Assembly (NCBI RefSeq): GCF_017308075.1
Contig: NZ_JAFKFX010000029.1
Span: forward strand, 1-64,000
Length of the DNA stretch: 64,000 bases
Source of the DNA: Allobosea sp.
Lineage (GTDB): Bacteria > Pseudomonadota > Alphaproteobacteria > Rhizobiales > Beijerinckiaceae
Direction of reading: 5' to 3'
Shown here: positions 51,793-59,621 of the stretch, piece by piece
How positions within the stretch are numbered: the first letter of the stretch is position 1
Layout: each line of letters starts with the position of its first letter
Made by a program: the position numbers and the translations under genes
The notes under the pieces: model-generated
What the model saw: only the letters and a program-made list of their open reading frames with translations
What the model was told of the DNA's origin: nothing
Database searches by the model: none

Positions 51793-52812
51793 ATGACGAG
51801 AGCTTCGGCGTCTCCGGCTGGCAAGGTCGGCGAAACCCTGGTCGGCCTGCCGATGTACAGGCTCATCGCCGACACACTCCAGAGCAACATTCGCGACGGC
51901 ACGCTGCCGGACGGCACCGTGGTGAACGAGACTTCCGTCGCGAAGGCATTCGGCACCAGTCGCGTGCCGGCCGCGGCGGCATTGCGGGAGCTTGAAGAAG
52001 CGGGGCTGGTCAGCCGTCTGGCGCGGCGCGGCTTCCAGGTCGGGCAGGGAGCCGGCAAGCTGCACCGGGTCGATCTGCTCGAAGCCGGACTCGTCCTGCC
52101 GGAGGGGTTCGACACCGCCGGCGGCTCGCGCAGCCACCGCGCACGGCTCTATCCGGAGGTCGAGCGCGAAATTTCCGCCTGCCTCGCCTATGGCAAGTTC
52201 ACCGTCAACGAGAGCGGGCTGGCGCGCGCCTACGGCGTCAGCCGGACCATCGCGCACGAGATCCTGGTGCGATTGGAGCGGCTCGATATCGCGCGGCTCG
52301 AAGGCTCGCGCTGGTATGTGGGGCCTCTGTCCATGGACGATCTGCGCAACCGCTACGAGATGCGCTGGCTGCTCGAGCCCGCCGCCCTTATGCGCGCAGC
52401 CCCCCTCCTCGGCCGCCCCGCCGTTACGCGTGCCCTGCGCAGGGTCGAACGCTATGTCGATGCCGAAACCCGCCCGGCCGCGACGACGATCCTCGAACTC
52501 GAACAGGACCTCCATCTCGACATGGTGCTCAAGAGCCCCAACAGCGAGATGTGCTCGGCAATCTACCGCTCGCAACTGCCCCTGCTGTCGACGCACTACA
52601 CCTTCCAGAAGGGCACCAGCGTGGAAGAGATACGCAGCATGGCGCGCGAACACGTCGCGGTGTTCCGCCGCCTGCTGGCGGGGGACGCGGCGGGCGCAGC
52701 GGAAGCGCTGGAGCAGCATCTTCGCTCGGCCTTCGACGTCGTGATCGAGCGCTATCAAGCCTCGCCGCCGGACGATTTCGTGGCGCCGGAATACATGTCG
52801 CGCGAGGCCTAG
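51793..52812 (+). CDS. GntR/FCD-family regulator with two winged-helix domains
   Basis: This 339-residue regulator is about 100 residues longer than a standard FadR-type GntR protein. Residues about 20-85 form a first winged HTH (LIADTLQSNIRDGTLPDGTVVNETSVAKAFGTSRVPAAAALRELEEAGLVSRLARRGFQVG). Residues about 115-175 form a second, with KFTVNESGLARAYGVSRTIAHEILVRLERLDIARLEGSRWYVGPL. The FCD ligand domain follows (MRWLLEPAALMRAAPLL ... ELEQDLHLDMVLKSPNSEM ... REHVAVFRRLLAGDAAGAAEALEQHL). It probably controls the sugar-acid genes upstream. ATG 51793 was preferred to a TTG at 51775. Confidence 0.87.
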   Translation: MTRASASPAGKVGETLVGLPMYRLIADTLQSNIRDGTLPDGTVVNETSVAKAFGTSRVPAAAALRELEEAGLVSRLARRGFQVGQGAGKLHRVDLLEAGLVLPEGFDTAGGSRSHRARLYPEVEREISACLAYGKFTVNESGLARAYGVSRTIAHEILVRLERLDIARLEGSRWYVGPLSMDDLRNRYEMRWLLEPAALMRAAPLLGRPAVTRALRRVERYVDAETRPAATTILELEQDLHLDMVLKSPNSEMCSAIYRSQLPLLSTHYTFQKGTSVEEIRSMAREHVAVFRRLLAGDAAGAAEALEQHLRSAFDVVIERYQASPPDDFVAPEYMSREA

Positions 52813-52829
52813 AGCTTTTTCGAGCGACG
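52811..52829 (+). repeat. Repeat-end-like sequence overlapping the GntR stop codon
   Basis: AGAGCTTTTTCGAGCGACG begins inside the TAG stop of the GntR gene and resembles the AGAGCATTTC... sequence that likewise overlaps the amidase stop at 33110. Both look like ends of the same interspersed repeat class. The surrounding gap 52813-53153 holds an apparent IS relic and a hairpin but no gene. Confidence 0.35.
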
Positions 52830-52958
52830 CAGCAGCCGGAACGATGCCGGGCCGAATACAGCTGCGGCGGCACATTCTCGGCCTCGCACCGCGCCCTGAT
52901 GAGCTCTGTTGAGCTGGTCCCTACCGAGCCCTGTCTTTTGACGGCCAGCAGGACCGCA

Positions 52959-52988
52959 ATGCCGAGGAAACGCCACGAGCCGGAAGAA
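52959..52988 (+). pseudogene. Start of an IS3-family orfA, relic
   Basis: ATG at 52959 encodes MPRKRHEPEE, the characteristic beginning of a common proteobacterial IS3-family OrfA, in a context resembling that element's leader (CAGCAGGACCGCA before the ATG). Homology stops after about ten codons (TLKHCSIDF...), so only the left end of the element remains. Short match; moderate confidence. Confidence 0.45.
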
Positions 52989-53047
52989 ACCCTGAAGCAC
53001 TGTTCGATCGATTTTCGGATTCCGATCTCGTCATCAATCAGCATCCC

Positions 53048-53083
53048 CTGTCATGCGGCAGCCGGCGCAGCCGCATGACAGGA
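53048..53083 (-). terminator. Hairpin beyond the 3' end of the giant gene
   Basis: CCTGTCATGCGGC (53048-53060) pairs with GCCGCATGACAGG (53071-53083) over a 10-nt loop, 71 bp past the stop of the minus-strand giant gene. There is no T-run. It may end transcription from either side of this convergent gap. Confidence 0.5.
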
Positions 53084-53153
53084 CTGGCGGCATCGATTTC
53101 CGTCGAACGCCATGGCTGGATCGGACCTAGATGTCGGCCTATGCGATCCGCGC

Positions 53154-56100
53154 CTATGTCTTCAGCACCCCATCATGCGAAATGATCGGGATCGGCGGCG
53201 AGACCGCGACGATGCGCGCCTGCGCCTCGACCATCTGGCGCAAGGCCTGCGGCGTCACCTCGAGCGCCGGCTCATCCCCGCCGGCCCGGCCAAACAGCCA
53301 ATCGAATTCGAAAGCGCCCGAGAGTGGCTTCGGGACATGCAGCAACGAAACGTCGGCCCAGAACTCGCCGGAGCCGCCCTGCGCCGCGATATGCAGGAAA
53401 AAGCCGGAATTCCCGTCGATCACTGGCGGCATCGCGAAATCGTCGCCACTGACATGGTTCGAGGCCGGACGTACCTCTCCGTCGGACCGCAATTGCAGCA
53501 CGGACGCGACCTTAGCCCCCTCCATCCGAAGCTCGAGCGCCTTGATGAACCCCTCCGTGCTGTGGTCGAGCTGGATCTTGATCTCGCGGCGCTTCTTGTT
53601 CGCATCGGTCAGCACGAGCACCAGGCTCGTGAAACCGCGAAGATGCGTGGGCGATCCGACCAGGCGCAGCAGCAGCCGCATGCCCTTGATTTCCGATCCG
53701 AAGCCGGTCCCGGTCAGGTCGAAATAGGCCTTGTGGTATGTCAGCGGGATCGCCTCCGACGGGGTCCCGCACAGGATCGCGGCCGGCGTCTCGAACTCGA
53801 CGACTCGCACGCGGTCTTCGGCAGAGGGGGATTTGATGGCGCCCGACGGCAAGACAAGCGCGTTGACCGCGCCAGCGAGCAGCGACGAACGGCAGAAAGT
53901 CTCGACCGGCCGCCCCGGCTCGTCGAGATAGCGGGTGGTGAGCGCCGCAAGATGGCGGTGGACGTGGAGCGGAAACGGGCTGAGGAGGGTCGACGAGATC
54001 AGCCAGGCGGGCTGGCCATTGCTGCCGCTGCGCATCAGCTGGATCTTCTCGTGGTTCGCCGTGAGCATGGCGACGAGTTCCGTTGTCTGCACCGGTACCG
54101 CGGCAAAGTCATTCTGATCGCCCGAACCGTTCGGCTGCTTCTGCTCGGCGACATGCACGAAGTCGAAATCGCGGCTGGTCCGTGTCCAGGCCAGGAAGGT
54201 CGACAAGCTCGCCATCGCGGCACGGGCAGTAGCGCTTTCCGCTGCCGTCAAAGTGACGGCGACCGGCAGCTCCTTCTTGCCCTTGCCCTTGTCCTTGGCG
54301 GGCGGCGACCATTCGAAGCTTGCCAGCATCAGCGGCGCGCTGCTGCGGCCGGCGGCTGTGTCGACCCAGTTCGCTGTCGGAACCGCGAATACGGAAAGCG
54401 AATAGCGTCCGGCGGAGACCGGCTGATGCAGGACGGCGAGCTTCGCGAAATCGCGTTCCTCCGGCGAGCCCGTCTGGATCGACGGCAAGCGTGCAATGTC
54501 GACATGCTTGTCCTTGGCTCCCGCGACATGGCCGTCGACGGCGAGCTTGAGGGTACGCAGGACGAGGGCGCCGCCGGCTTCAGCGCTCAGCAGCAGATCC
54601 GCTTCGGCCCCGTCGGCGCCGTATCGCAGCAGCTTTTCAGGCATCCCCTTCTGCAGATCCAGCTCGATCCACCAGCCGCGCTCGGCGTCGAGGCCGATGG
54701 ACGCGACGGTCTCTTCCGTCGTCCATGCCGGATCGAGGTGACGGCGTAGCGAAACGCCGAGGAAGTGCTCCTCGAGCGAAACGGCGTCGGAGGCCGCATC
54801 GCCGATATCGCGTGGCGAGAGCATGACGAGGCTGTTCGGGAAGGCCGGCGCCGTGGCGTTGGCATGGTCGAAGGTCAGGCCGACCGGGCCTTCTGCCATC
54901 AGCGTCATGCCGAGCGCCCGCGTCTTGTCCATGGGGCGGTAGTCCAGATAGGGGGTCGGTCCGATCTCCTTGCGCGCGTCGAGGATCTCGACGGTTGCGA
55001 CCTGCTTGCCCGAGCCCGATTGTGGGAGCGCTTCAAAGCCGTAGCCGAAGCCGGTCTTGATCTCCGAAGCGATCCGATCGGCGAGCCCACCGCGGGCGAA
55101 AGGCGGCTCCTGCAGCACGCCGATCACCGGCGGCCCGGGATGCCTGTCGGCCCCGCCGCCCGGCGCCGTCGTCAGGGGGATCAGCGCGCGCAATTGCGGC
55201 CGGGTCAGCATGATGCGCGACTGGTCGGCGAGCATTGCGACGCGCATCGTCCAGCCCGTCTCCGGCCTCGCCTCCTCCGCCGACCAGGAAATGAGCTCGC
55301 GGCCGGCCCGCAAGGCGCCAGCATAGCGCGAGCGCAGGGTGAAGCGATGACGGAAATAGGTGGCGGAAGGCTGGTCCCAGAAATGCGGTTGCAGCACCGT
55401 GCGCGAGGGCAAGGGCAGCAGCTTCTGGGTGATGCTCTGAGCGTCGAGATTCGAGCGGTCGAAAAACGCCTCCCCCTCGAAACGAGCCAGCCGACCAGCC
55501 TGATCGAGCCGGAGCTCCACGGCCGGGTCGAGCGGGGTGTCCGCCTTCTGGCCGTCCTCGCGAAAATCTCTCGGGTTGATGTGATGATAGATCGGGCGCC
55601 CGCTCGGGCGCCAGCGCTGCGACGTCACGTCGATTTCGCCGATCAGTCGCCAGAAGCGTGTCCGCTCGGCGTGCAATGGACCTTTCGGCAGCTGGTCCCT
55701 GGTGACGATCTCATAGCGGCGGGAGCTACGGATCGGCTGAACCGTGATCATCTCGGCGGCAAGCCGGTTCCGAGCCTCCCTGTCCTGCTGCGCGGGCGTG
55801 AAGGCCAGCATCGTCTCGACCCGAACCGCCGCGGCCGGGAAAGCGAGGTGCTTGCCGGCGATGGCGCGTGTCGTGAATTGCAGAAGGCCGGAGTCGAACA
55901 CGGGCGGATGGATAACCTGCCCGGCGAAGTGCTCGGCCGGGACGAGCGCATCGACAGACAGGCGCGCGACATGGCCGGCCGGGATGATCGCCCTGAAATC
56001 GCTGGCTTTGCCAGCAAGCCTCAGCGAAGGGCCCGGACCGATAGTGACCGTGCAGCAGAATGCCTGCGCGATCGGGGCGAAAATCTTGGCGTGCAGACGC

Positions 56101-59100
56101 TCGGGCGTCCAGAGCGTGTTGTCCTTCAGGTTCTCGGCGATCTTCCGCAGCGCTTCCGCGACGTCGAAGGTCTCGCTGTCGGGCTTCGCCGGCATACTGG
56201 CGAGTTGATCGAGCAGGATGAGCTCGATCCGCAGCTGCTCCACGGCCGGATCGGGCAACCGGTCGAGCGCGGCCGCGAGGCTCTCATCCTGGTGACGCAT
56301 CAGATAGGCGGCGAGCAGCGCGCCCTCGAAGCGCCGGGCGATGGCGTCATCCTTGAAGATCCGCTTGCGCAGATCGGCATTGCCGAGCCAACGGTCGAAA
56401 TCGAGATAGCCGATCCGCGGCGTATGCAGCGTGACGGTGACCTCGTCGCTCAGCCCGCCATTCCAGCCATCCTTTTCCGGGGCCAGAAGCAGCAGCGGTG
56501 CATCCACTCCGTCCGGTGCGCGGGCCCCCGTATCCGTGAAGCTCATCGCGGCCGATCCGCCTGCGGCTTTCAGCACGAGGCGCAGCCGCAGCGTGTCGGA
56601 CCGGCTCTGGAACGTGCGCCTTTCCTTGACACCGCCGCAGCTCACCGTCAGCACCACGTCGAGCGGGCTGGCGGCATCATACGGGTCGCTACGCGTCGCA
56701 CTGGAGCTGATCTCGATCGCGTCCACCGCTGCGAGATCGACAGCGTTCGACTTGCCCTCATTGGCCGCGCCCAACTGCTCGAAGCTGACATTGGCGATGC
56801 CGGGATGGTCCGGGTGCGCGGCCGGGCCATCGAAGAAGCGCAAATCGAGCGCGGAGGGCGCGCCGATCCAGCGGATATCGGCGAGTTGCCAGCTGTTCGT
56901 CATGTGCGAGGCGGTGGCGCTGCCGATCACCAGGGCCCCGCGTCCGTCGGATTCGCGGAACAGATCGCGCGCGCCGTCGGCGGATTGCTCAGCGTAAACT
57001 CCGATGCGCGGATAGTCGGCGGCGAGCGGCGCGACCCCGGCAAGCGGAGCACCGATGCGCAGGGGCTTTCCGTTCCGGCGCTTCTCCTCCACCGCCGTCT
57101 GGCCGATCGCGGTGCGACGGCTGTAAGGGACGCGTGCGATCAGTGTGCCCTGCGTCGTCTCGCTTGGCGCCTGCAGCTTGTGCTTCGGCATCCAAGGCTG
57201 CGCGGCAGAGTGCTGCAGAATGAGCGGCAAGGTACCGGCATTGGTCGTGACGAAGGACAGGCTCTCGACCCAACGCCCATAGGCGAGACGTGGGACCCTG
57301 GCGAAACCGGGCGCCGTGGAGGAGCCGTGGCGATAGAACGGCGTGTAGCTGCGTTCTCCTTCCGCGGTGCCGTTCGGCAGCCGCGTTTCCAGGAGCTCGG
57401 TGCTGGCGAAGGGAAAGCCCTGAAAGTCGATGAACATCGGGGCCCGGCCGTCGCTCACCGCTGGCAGCATTGGATGGATCGCAGCTTCGACGGTCGTGAC
57501 GGATGCGGGCTTGTCAGGATCGTGCGGCCAGGTCAGCTCGGCCAGATTGGCATGTGCCCAGAGGTTCTTGCTGTCATCGGTGCTGTCGATGCGCCGCAGG
57601 CAGACGCCGATGCCATTCAGATGCTGCGCGAAAACGTCGACCCTGGCTCCGTCCATATCGGCTGCAATCTGGATAGGCAGCGGGTGCGGCGCATTCTCAG
57701 GGATGAAATGCGCCAGCGGATCGAGGAGGCGGTCGAGCCCCGCGATCGAGGCAGCATAGGCTCGCGCGAGATGCGCGTGGACCAGCCGCCTGTCCTCGGG
57801 CGTTCCCGGAAACGCCGGCGTCGGCAGCGCCTCGATCAACGTGGCGAAACATCCCGGCTCTGCCGTAGCGCCGTCCTCGCCGAGCAGACGCCTGCCGAAA
57901 TAATCGACTTCCCTGGCGAGCTCGCGAAATTGCGTCGATCTGCTTCGCTCCGTGCCGTCCAGCCGCTCCAGCACCAGTTTGAGGAACTCGCTGCCGGCAG
58001 CACGCCTGGCCGCCTCGGCGCCGTTGAAAGCGCCGTCGAGCAGGGCTCGGAAGGCGGCCCAGGCCGACGGGACCACATCGCTCTCGATGGCGCCGATGAG
58101 CGCCTCATCGCCGGGCCGCCCGATCGCCTTCGCATAGTTTTTGGCGATCAGCCGCGCCGGTGGTCCGTTGAAAGCCGGTGCGCTGGTCTCGATCAGCCGC
58201 AATGTCGCCGCTTCCAGCCCCGCTTCGTCCTGCAGACGCTGTTCGGCGGCGGCGAGGCCCCGCATCAGCATCGCGAGCCCCTGCTCCTCGGTGACCGAGA
58301 GCCGGGCGGGGTCGAGCACCACTCCCGACGCGCCCTCATAAATGCGCAGCAAGGTCTCGATATAGGCTGCTTCAGGCGAAGCATCGGATCCGGGTTTGCC
58401 GATGCCGTGCACATGGCGCAGGGCTGCGGCAAGCTGCGCGCGATCGGCATTACGCTGCGCAAGCGGACTGTGCCGCAACGTATCGCGCAGCGCGCCCGTC
58501 ACGAACGGCGCGCGCAAATTCTCCGGGGTGAGCTTATGCGCGTCTTGGAACGCCGGCCGTTCGAGCTCTTCGAGCAGCGCCGTGACCAATGGCGCGAGGA
58601 TCGGCCCCTCGCTGTCATCGCCAGAGGCAGGTTTCAGGAGACCGATGACGAGGGTGTCGAGCGCAGCGCAGAGTCCCGCGGCCGCGGCCCAGACGGCGAT
58701 CGGCGACGGCGTTTCCGGCTCGGCGGGAACTGAACTCGGCTCGAACAATGCTTCGTACGGCCTGTCCGCCTCGCCGACAGACGAAGCCAGCGCAGGGCCG
58801 ACCGCCAGCAACGTGGCGGCACGTTCCTCGAACCAGCGCGCGACGCGCCACAGATTGACGGCGTCGCAATCGACCTTGAGAAAGCCCTCTGAGCCGATGA
58901 TGTCGTCGACTTCCCCGGGAAGGTCGAGCGGCAGGGCCGCCTCGCTCAGCAGCTCGGTCCTGCAAGTGACTTTGCCGAGTTTGCCAAGCGAATCATAGCT
59001 GACATCCCAGTTCGGATCGGCGACGGTGCCAGCGGTCGTCGGCACCTCCGGATGCTCGCCCGGGTCGGCGAAATACGGCAGCACCAGATAGTGCCCGAGC

Positions 59101-59618
59101 CCCTTGCTCGCCGGGCGTAGCAGATGCGTCAGCCCGAATTTGTGGGCGATCGGCGCGTTCCACGACTGGGCCGCCCGCAGCCGGTCGGCCGCTCCGGCAG
59201 CTTGGACGGTGATCTCCGTCGGCTCTTGCGTGTTGGCAGCTGCGCTGGCCGACCAGTACCGCGACGAGGATGTCGAGGTTGGCCGCTCTTCCTTGTCGAG
59301 CCATGCCAGGAGTTCCCCGGCCGCACCGAGCGAAGTCTCGGAAATCTGGTCGTCGACCTTGCCGACCCATGCCAGCCCCTGGCCGGTGACGTATTTCCAG
59401 ACATGGAACCGGACCTGCTGCACGGCCTGCAGAAATCTATCGAAGAGGCGCCGCGCCGCGGCCTCCTCGTCATCGATCGGCGCGGCCGATCCGGAAACCG
59501 ACGGGCATTCCAGACTGAGATTGACCGCGAAGACGATCGGCTTCTCGGCGCTGGCGGGGTGGAACGAGGCCGGCTCGCGATCCAGCAGGCAATGGAGGAC
59601 GGGGTCTTGCAAGGCCAT
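53154..59618 (-). CDS. Giant protein of unknown function (2154 aa)
   Basis: No family was recognised. The protein begins MALQDPVLHCLLDREPASFH without a signal peptide, and no transmembrane segments are evident, so it is probably cytoplasmic or released by another route. Residues 1-330 include Trp-rich blocks (RFHVWKYVTGQGLAWVG, NLWRVARWFEERAATLL), and about 330-700 looks mainly helical. From about residue 750 it appears beta-rich with many short repeats of aromatic and Gly residues (YTPFYRHGSSTAPGF, YIEPHF-like turns). A Lys-rich linker KDKGKGKK lies near 1773-1782. The last 250 residues (RGFTSLVLVLTDANKKRREIKIQL ... GGSGEFWADVSLLHV) resemble a jelly-roll-like module. It starts 3 nt after the upstream giant gene stop, with GGAG inside that gene, so the two are translationally coupled. 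Confidence 0.8.
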   Translation of the reverse strand: MALQDPVLHCLLDREPASFHPASAEKPIVFAVNLSLECPSVSGSAAPIDDEEAAARRLFDRFLQAVQQVRFHVWKYVTGQGLAWVGKVDDQISETSLGAAGELLAWLDKEERPTSTSSSRYWSASAAANTQEPTEITVQAAGAADRLRAAQSWNAPIAHKFGLTHLLRPASKGLGHYLVLPYFADPGEHPEVPTTAGTVADPNWDVSYDSLGKLGKVTCRTELLSEAALPLDLPGEVDDIIGSEGFLKVDCDAVNLWRVARWFEERAATLLAVGPALASSVGEADRPYEALFEPSSVPAEPETPSPIAVWAAAAGLCAALDTLVIGLLKPASGDDSEGPILAPLVTALLEELERPAFQDAHKLTPENLRAPFVTGALRDTLRHSPLAQRNADRAQLAAALRHVHGIGKPGSDASPEAAYIETLLRIYEGASGVVLDPARLSVTEEQGLAMLMRGLAAAEQRLQDEAGLEAATLRLIETSAPAFNGPPARLIAKNYAKAIGRPGDEALIGAIESDVVPSAWAAFRALLDGAFNGAEAARRAAGSEFLKLVLERLDGTERSRSTQFRELAREVDYFGRRLLGEDGATAEPGCFATLIEALPTPAFPGTPEDRRLVHAHLARAYAASIAGLDRLLDPLAHFIPENAPHPLPIQIAADMDGARVDVFAQHLNGIGVCLRRIDSTDDSKNLWAHANLAELTWPHDPDKPASVTTVEAAIHPMLPAVSDGRAPMFIDFQGFPFASTELLETRLPNGTAEGERSYTPFYRHGSSTAPGFARVPRLAYGRWVESLSFVTTNAGTLPLILQHSAAQPWMPKHKLQAPSETTQGTLIARVPYSRRTAIGQTAVEEKRRNGKPLRIGAPLAGVAPLAADYPRIGVYAEQSADGARDLFRESDGRGALVIGSATASHMTNSWQLADIRWIGAPSALDLRFFDGPAAHPDHPGIANVSFEQLGAANEGKSNAVDLAAVDAIEISSSATRSDPYDAASPLDVVLTVSCGGVKERRTFQSRSDTLRLRLVLKAAGGSAAMSFTDTGARAPDGVDAPLLLLAPEKDGWNGGLSDEVTVTLHTPRIGYLDFDRWLGNADLRKRIFKDDAIARRFEGALLAAYLMRHQDESLAAALDRLPDPAVEQLRIELILLDQLASMPAKPDSETFDVAEALRKIAENLKDNTLWTPERLHAKIFAPIAQAFCCTVTIGPGPSLRLAGKASDFRAIIPAGHVARLSVDALVPAEHFAGQVIHPPVFDSGLLQFTTRAIAGKHLAFPAAAVRVETMLAFTPAQQDREARNRLAAEMITVQPIRSSRRYEIVTRDQLPKGPLHAERTRFWRLIGEIDVTSQRWRPSGRPIYHHINPRDFREDGQKADTPLDPAVELRLDQAGRLARFEGEAFFDRSNLDAQSITQKLLPLPSRTVLQPHFWDQPSATYFRHRFTLRSRYAGALRAGRELISWSAEEARPETGWTMRVAMLADQSRIMLTRPQLRALIPLTTAPGGGADRHPGPPVIGVLQEPPFARGGLADRIASEIKTGFGYGFEALPQSGSGKQVATVEILDARKEIGPTPYLDYRPMDKTRALGMTLMAEGPVGLTFDHANATAPAFPNSLVMLSPRDIGDAASDAVSLEEHFLGVSLRRHLDPAWTTEETVASIGLDAERGWWIELDLQKGMPEKLLRYGADGAEADLLLSAEAGGALVLRTLKLAVDGHVAGAKDKHVDIARLPSIQTGSPEERDFAKLAVLHQPVSAGRYSLSVFAVPTANWVDTAAGRSSAPLMLASFEWSPPAKDKGKGKKELPVAVTLTAAESATARAAMASLSTFLAWTRTSRDFDFVHVAEQKQPNGSGDQNDFAAVPVQTTELVAMLTANHEKIQLMRSGSNGQPAWLISSTLLSPFPLHVHRHLAALTTRYLDEPGRPVETFCRSSLLAGAVNALVLPSGAIKSPSAEDRVRVVEFETPAAILCGTPSEAIPLTYHKAYFDLTGTGFGSEIKGMRLLLRLVGSPTHLRGFTSLVLVLTDANKKRREIKIQLDHSTEGFIKALELRMEGAKVASVLQLRSDGEVRPASNHVSGDDFAMPPVIDGNSGFFLHIAAQGGSGEFWADVSLLHVPKPLSGAFEFDWLFGRAGGDEPALEVTPQALRQMVEAQARIVAVSPPIPIISHDGVLKT

Positions 59619-59621
59619 GGC

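Noticed and set aside
50419-52875. 818-codon minus-strand frame opposite the second enolase-superfamily gene and GntR gene
   Set aside because: The plus strand encodes enzymes with complete catalytic residues; the minus frame is a shadow.
54765-58733. Long open frame (1322 codons) on the plus strand opposite the 2154-aa gene, with others at 53112-54749 and 59124-60962
   Set aside because: Arg/His/Gln-rich composition without domains is typical of antisense shadows in high-GC DNA. The minus-strand frames are longer, continuous and protein-like.
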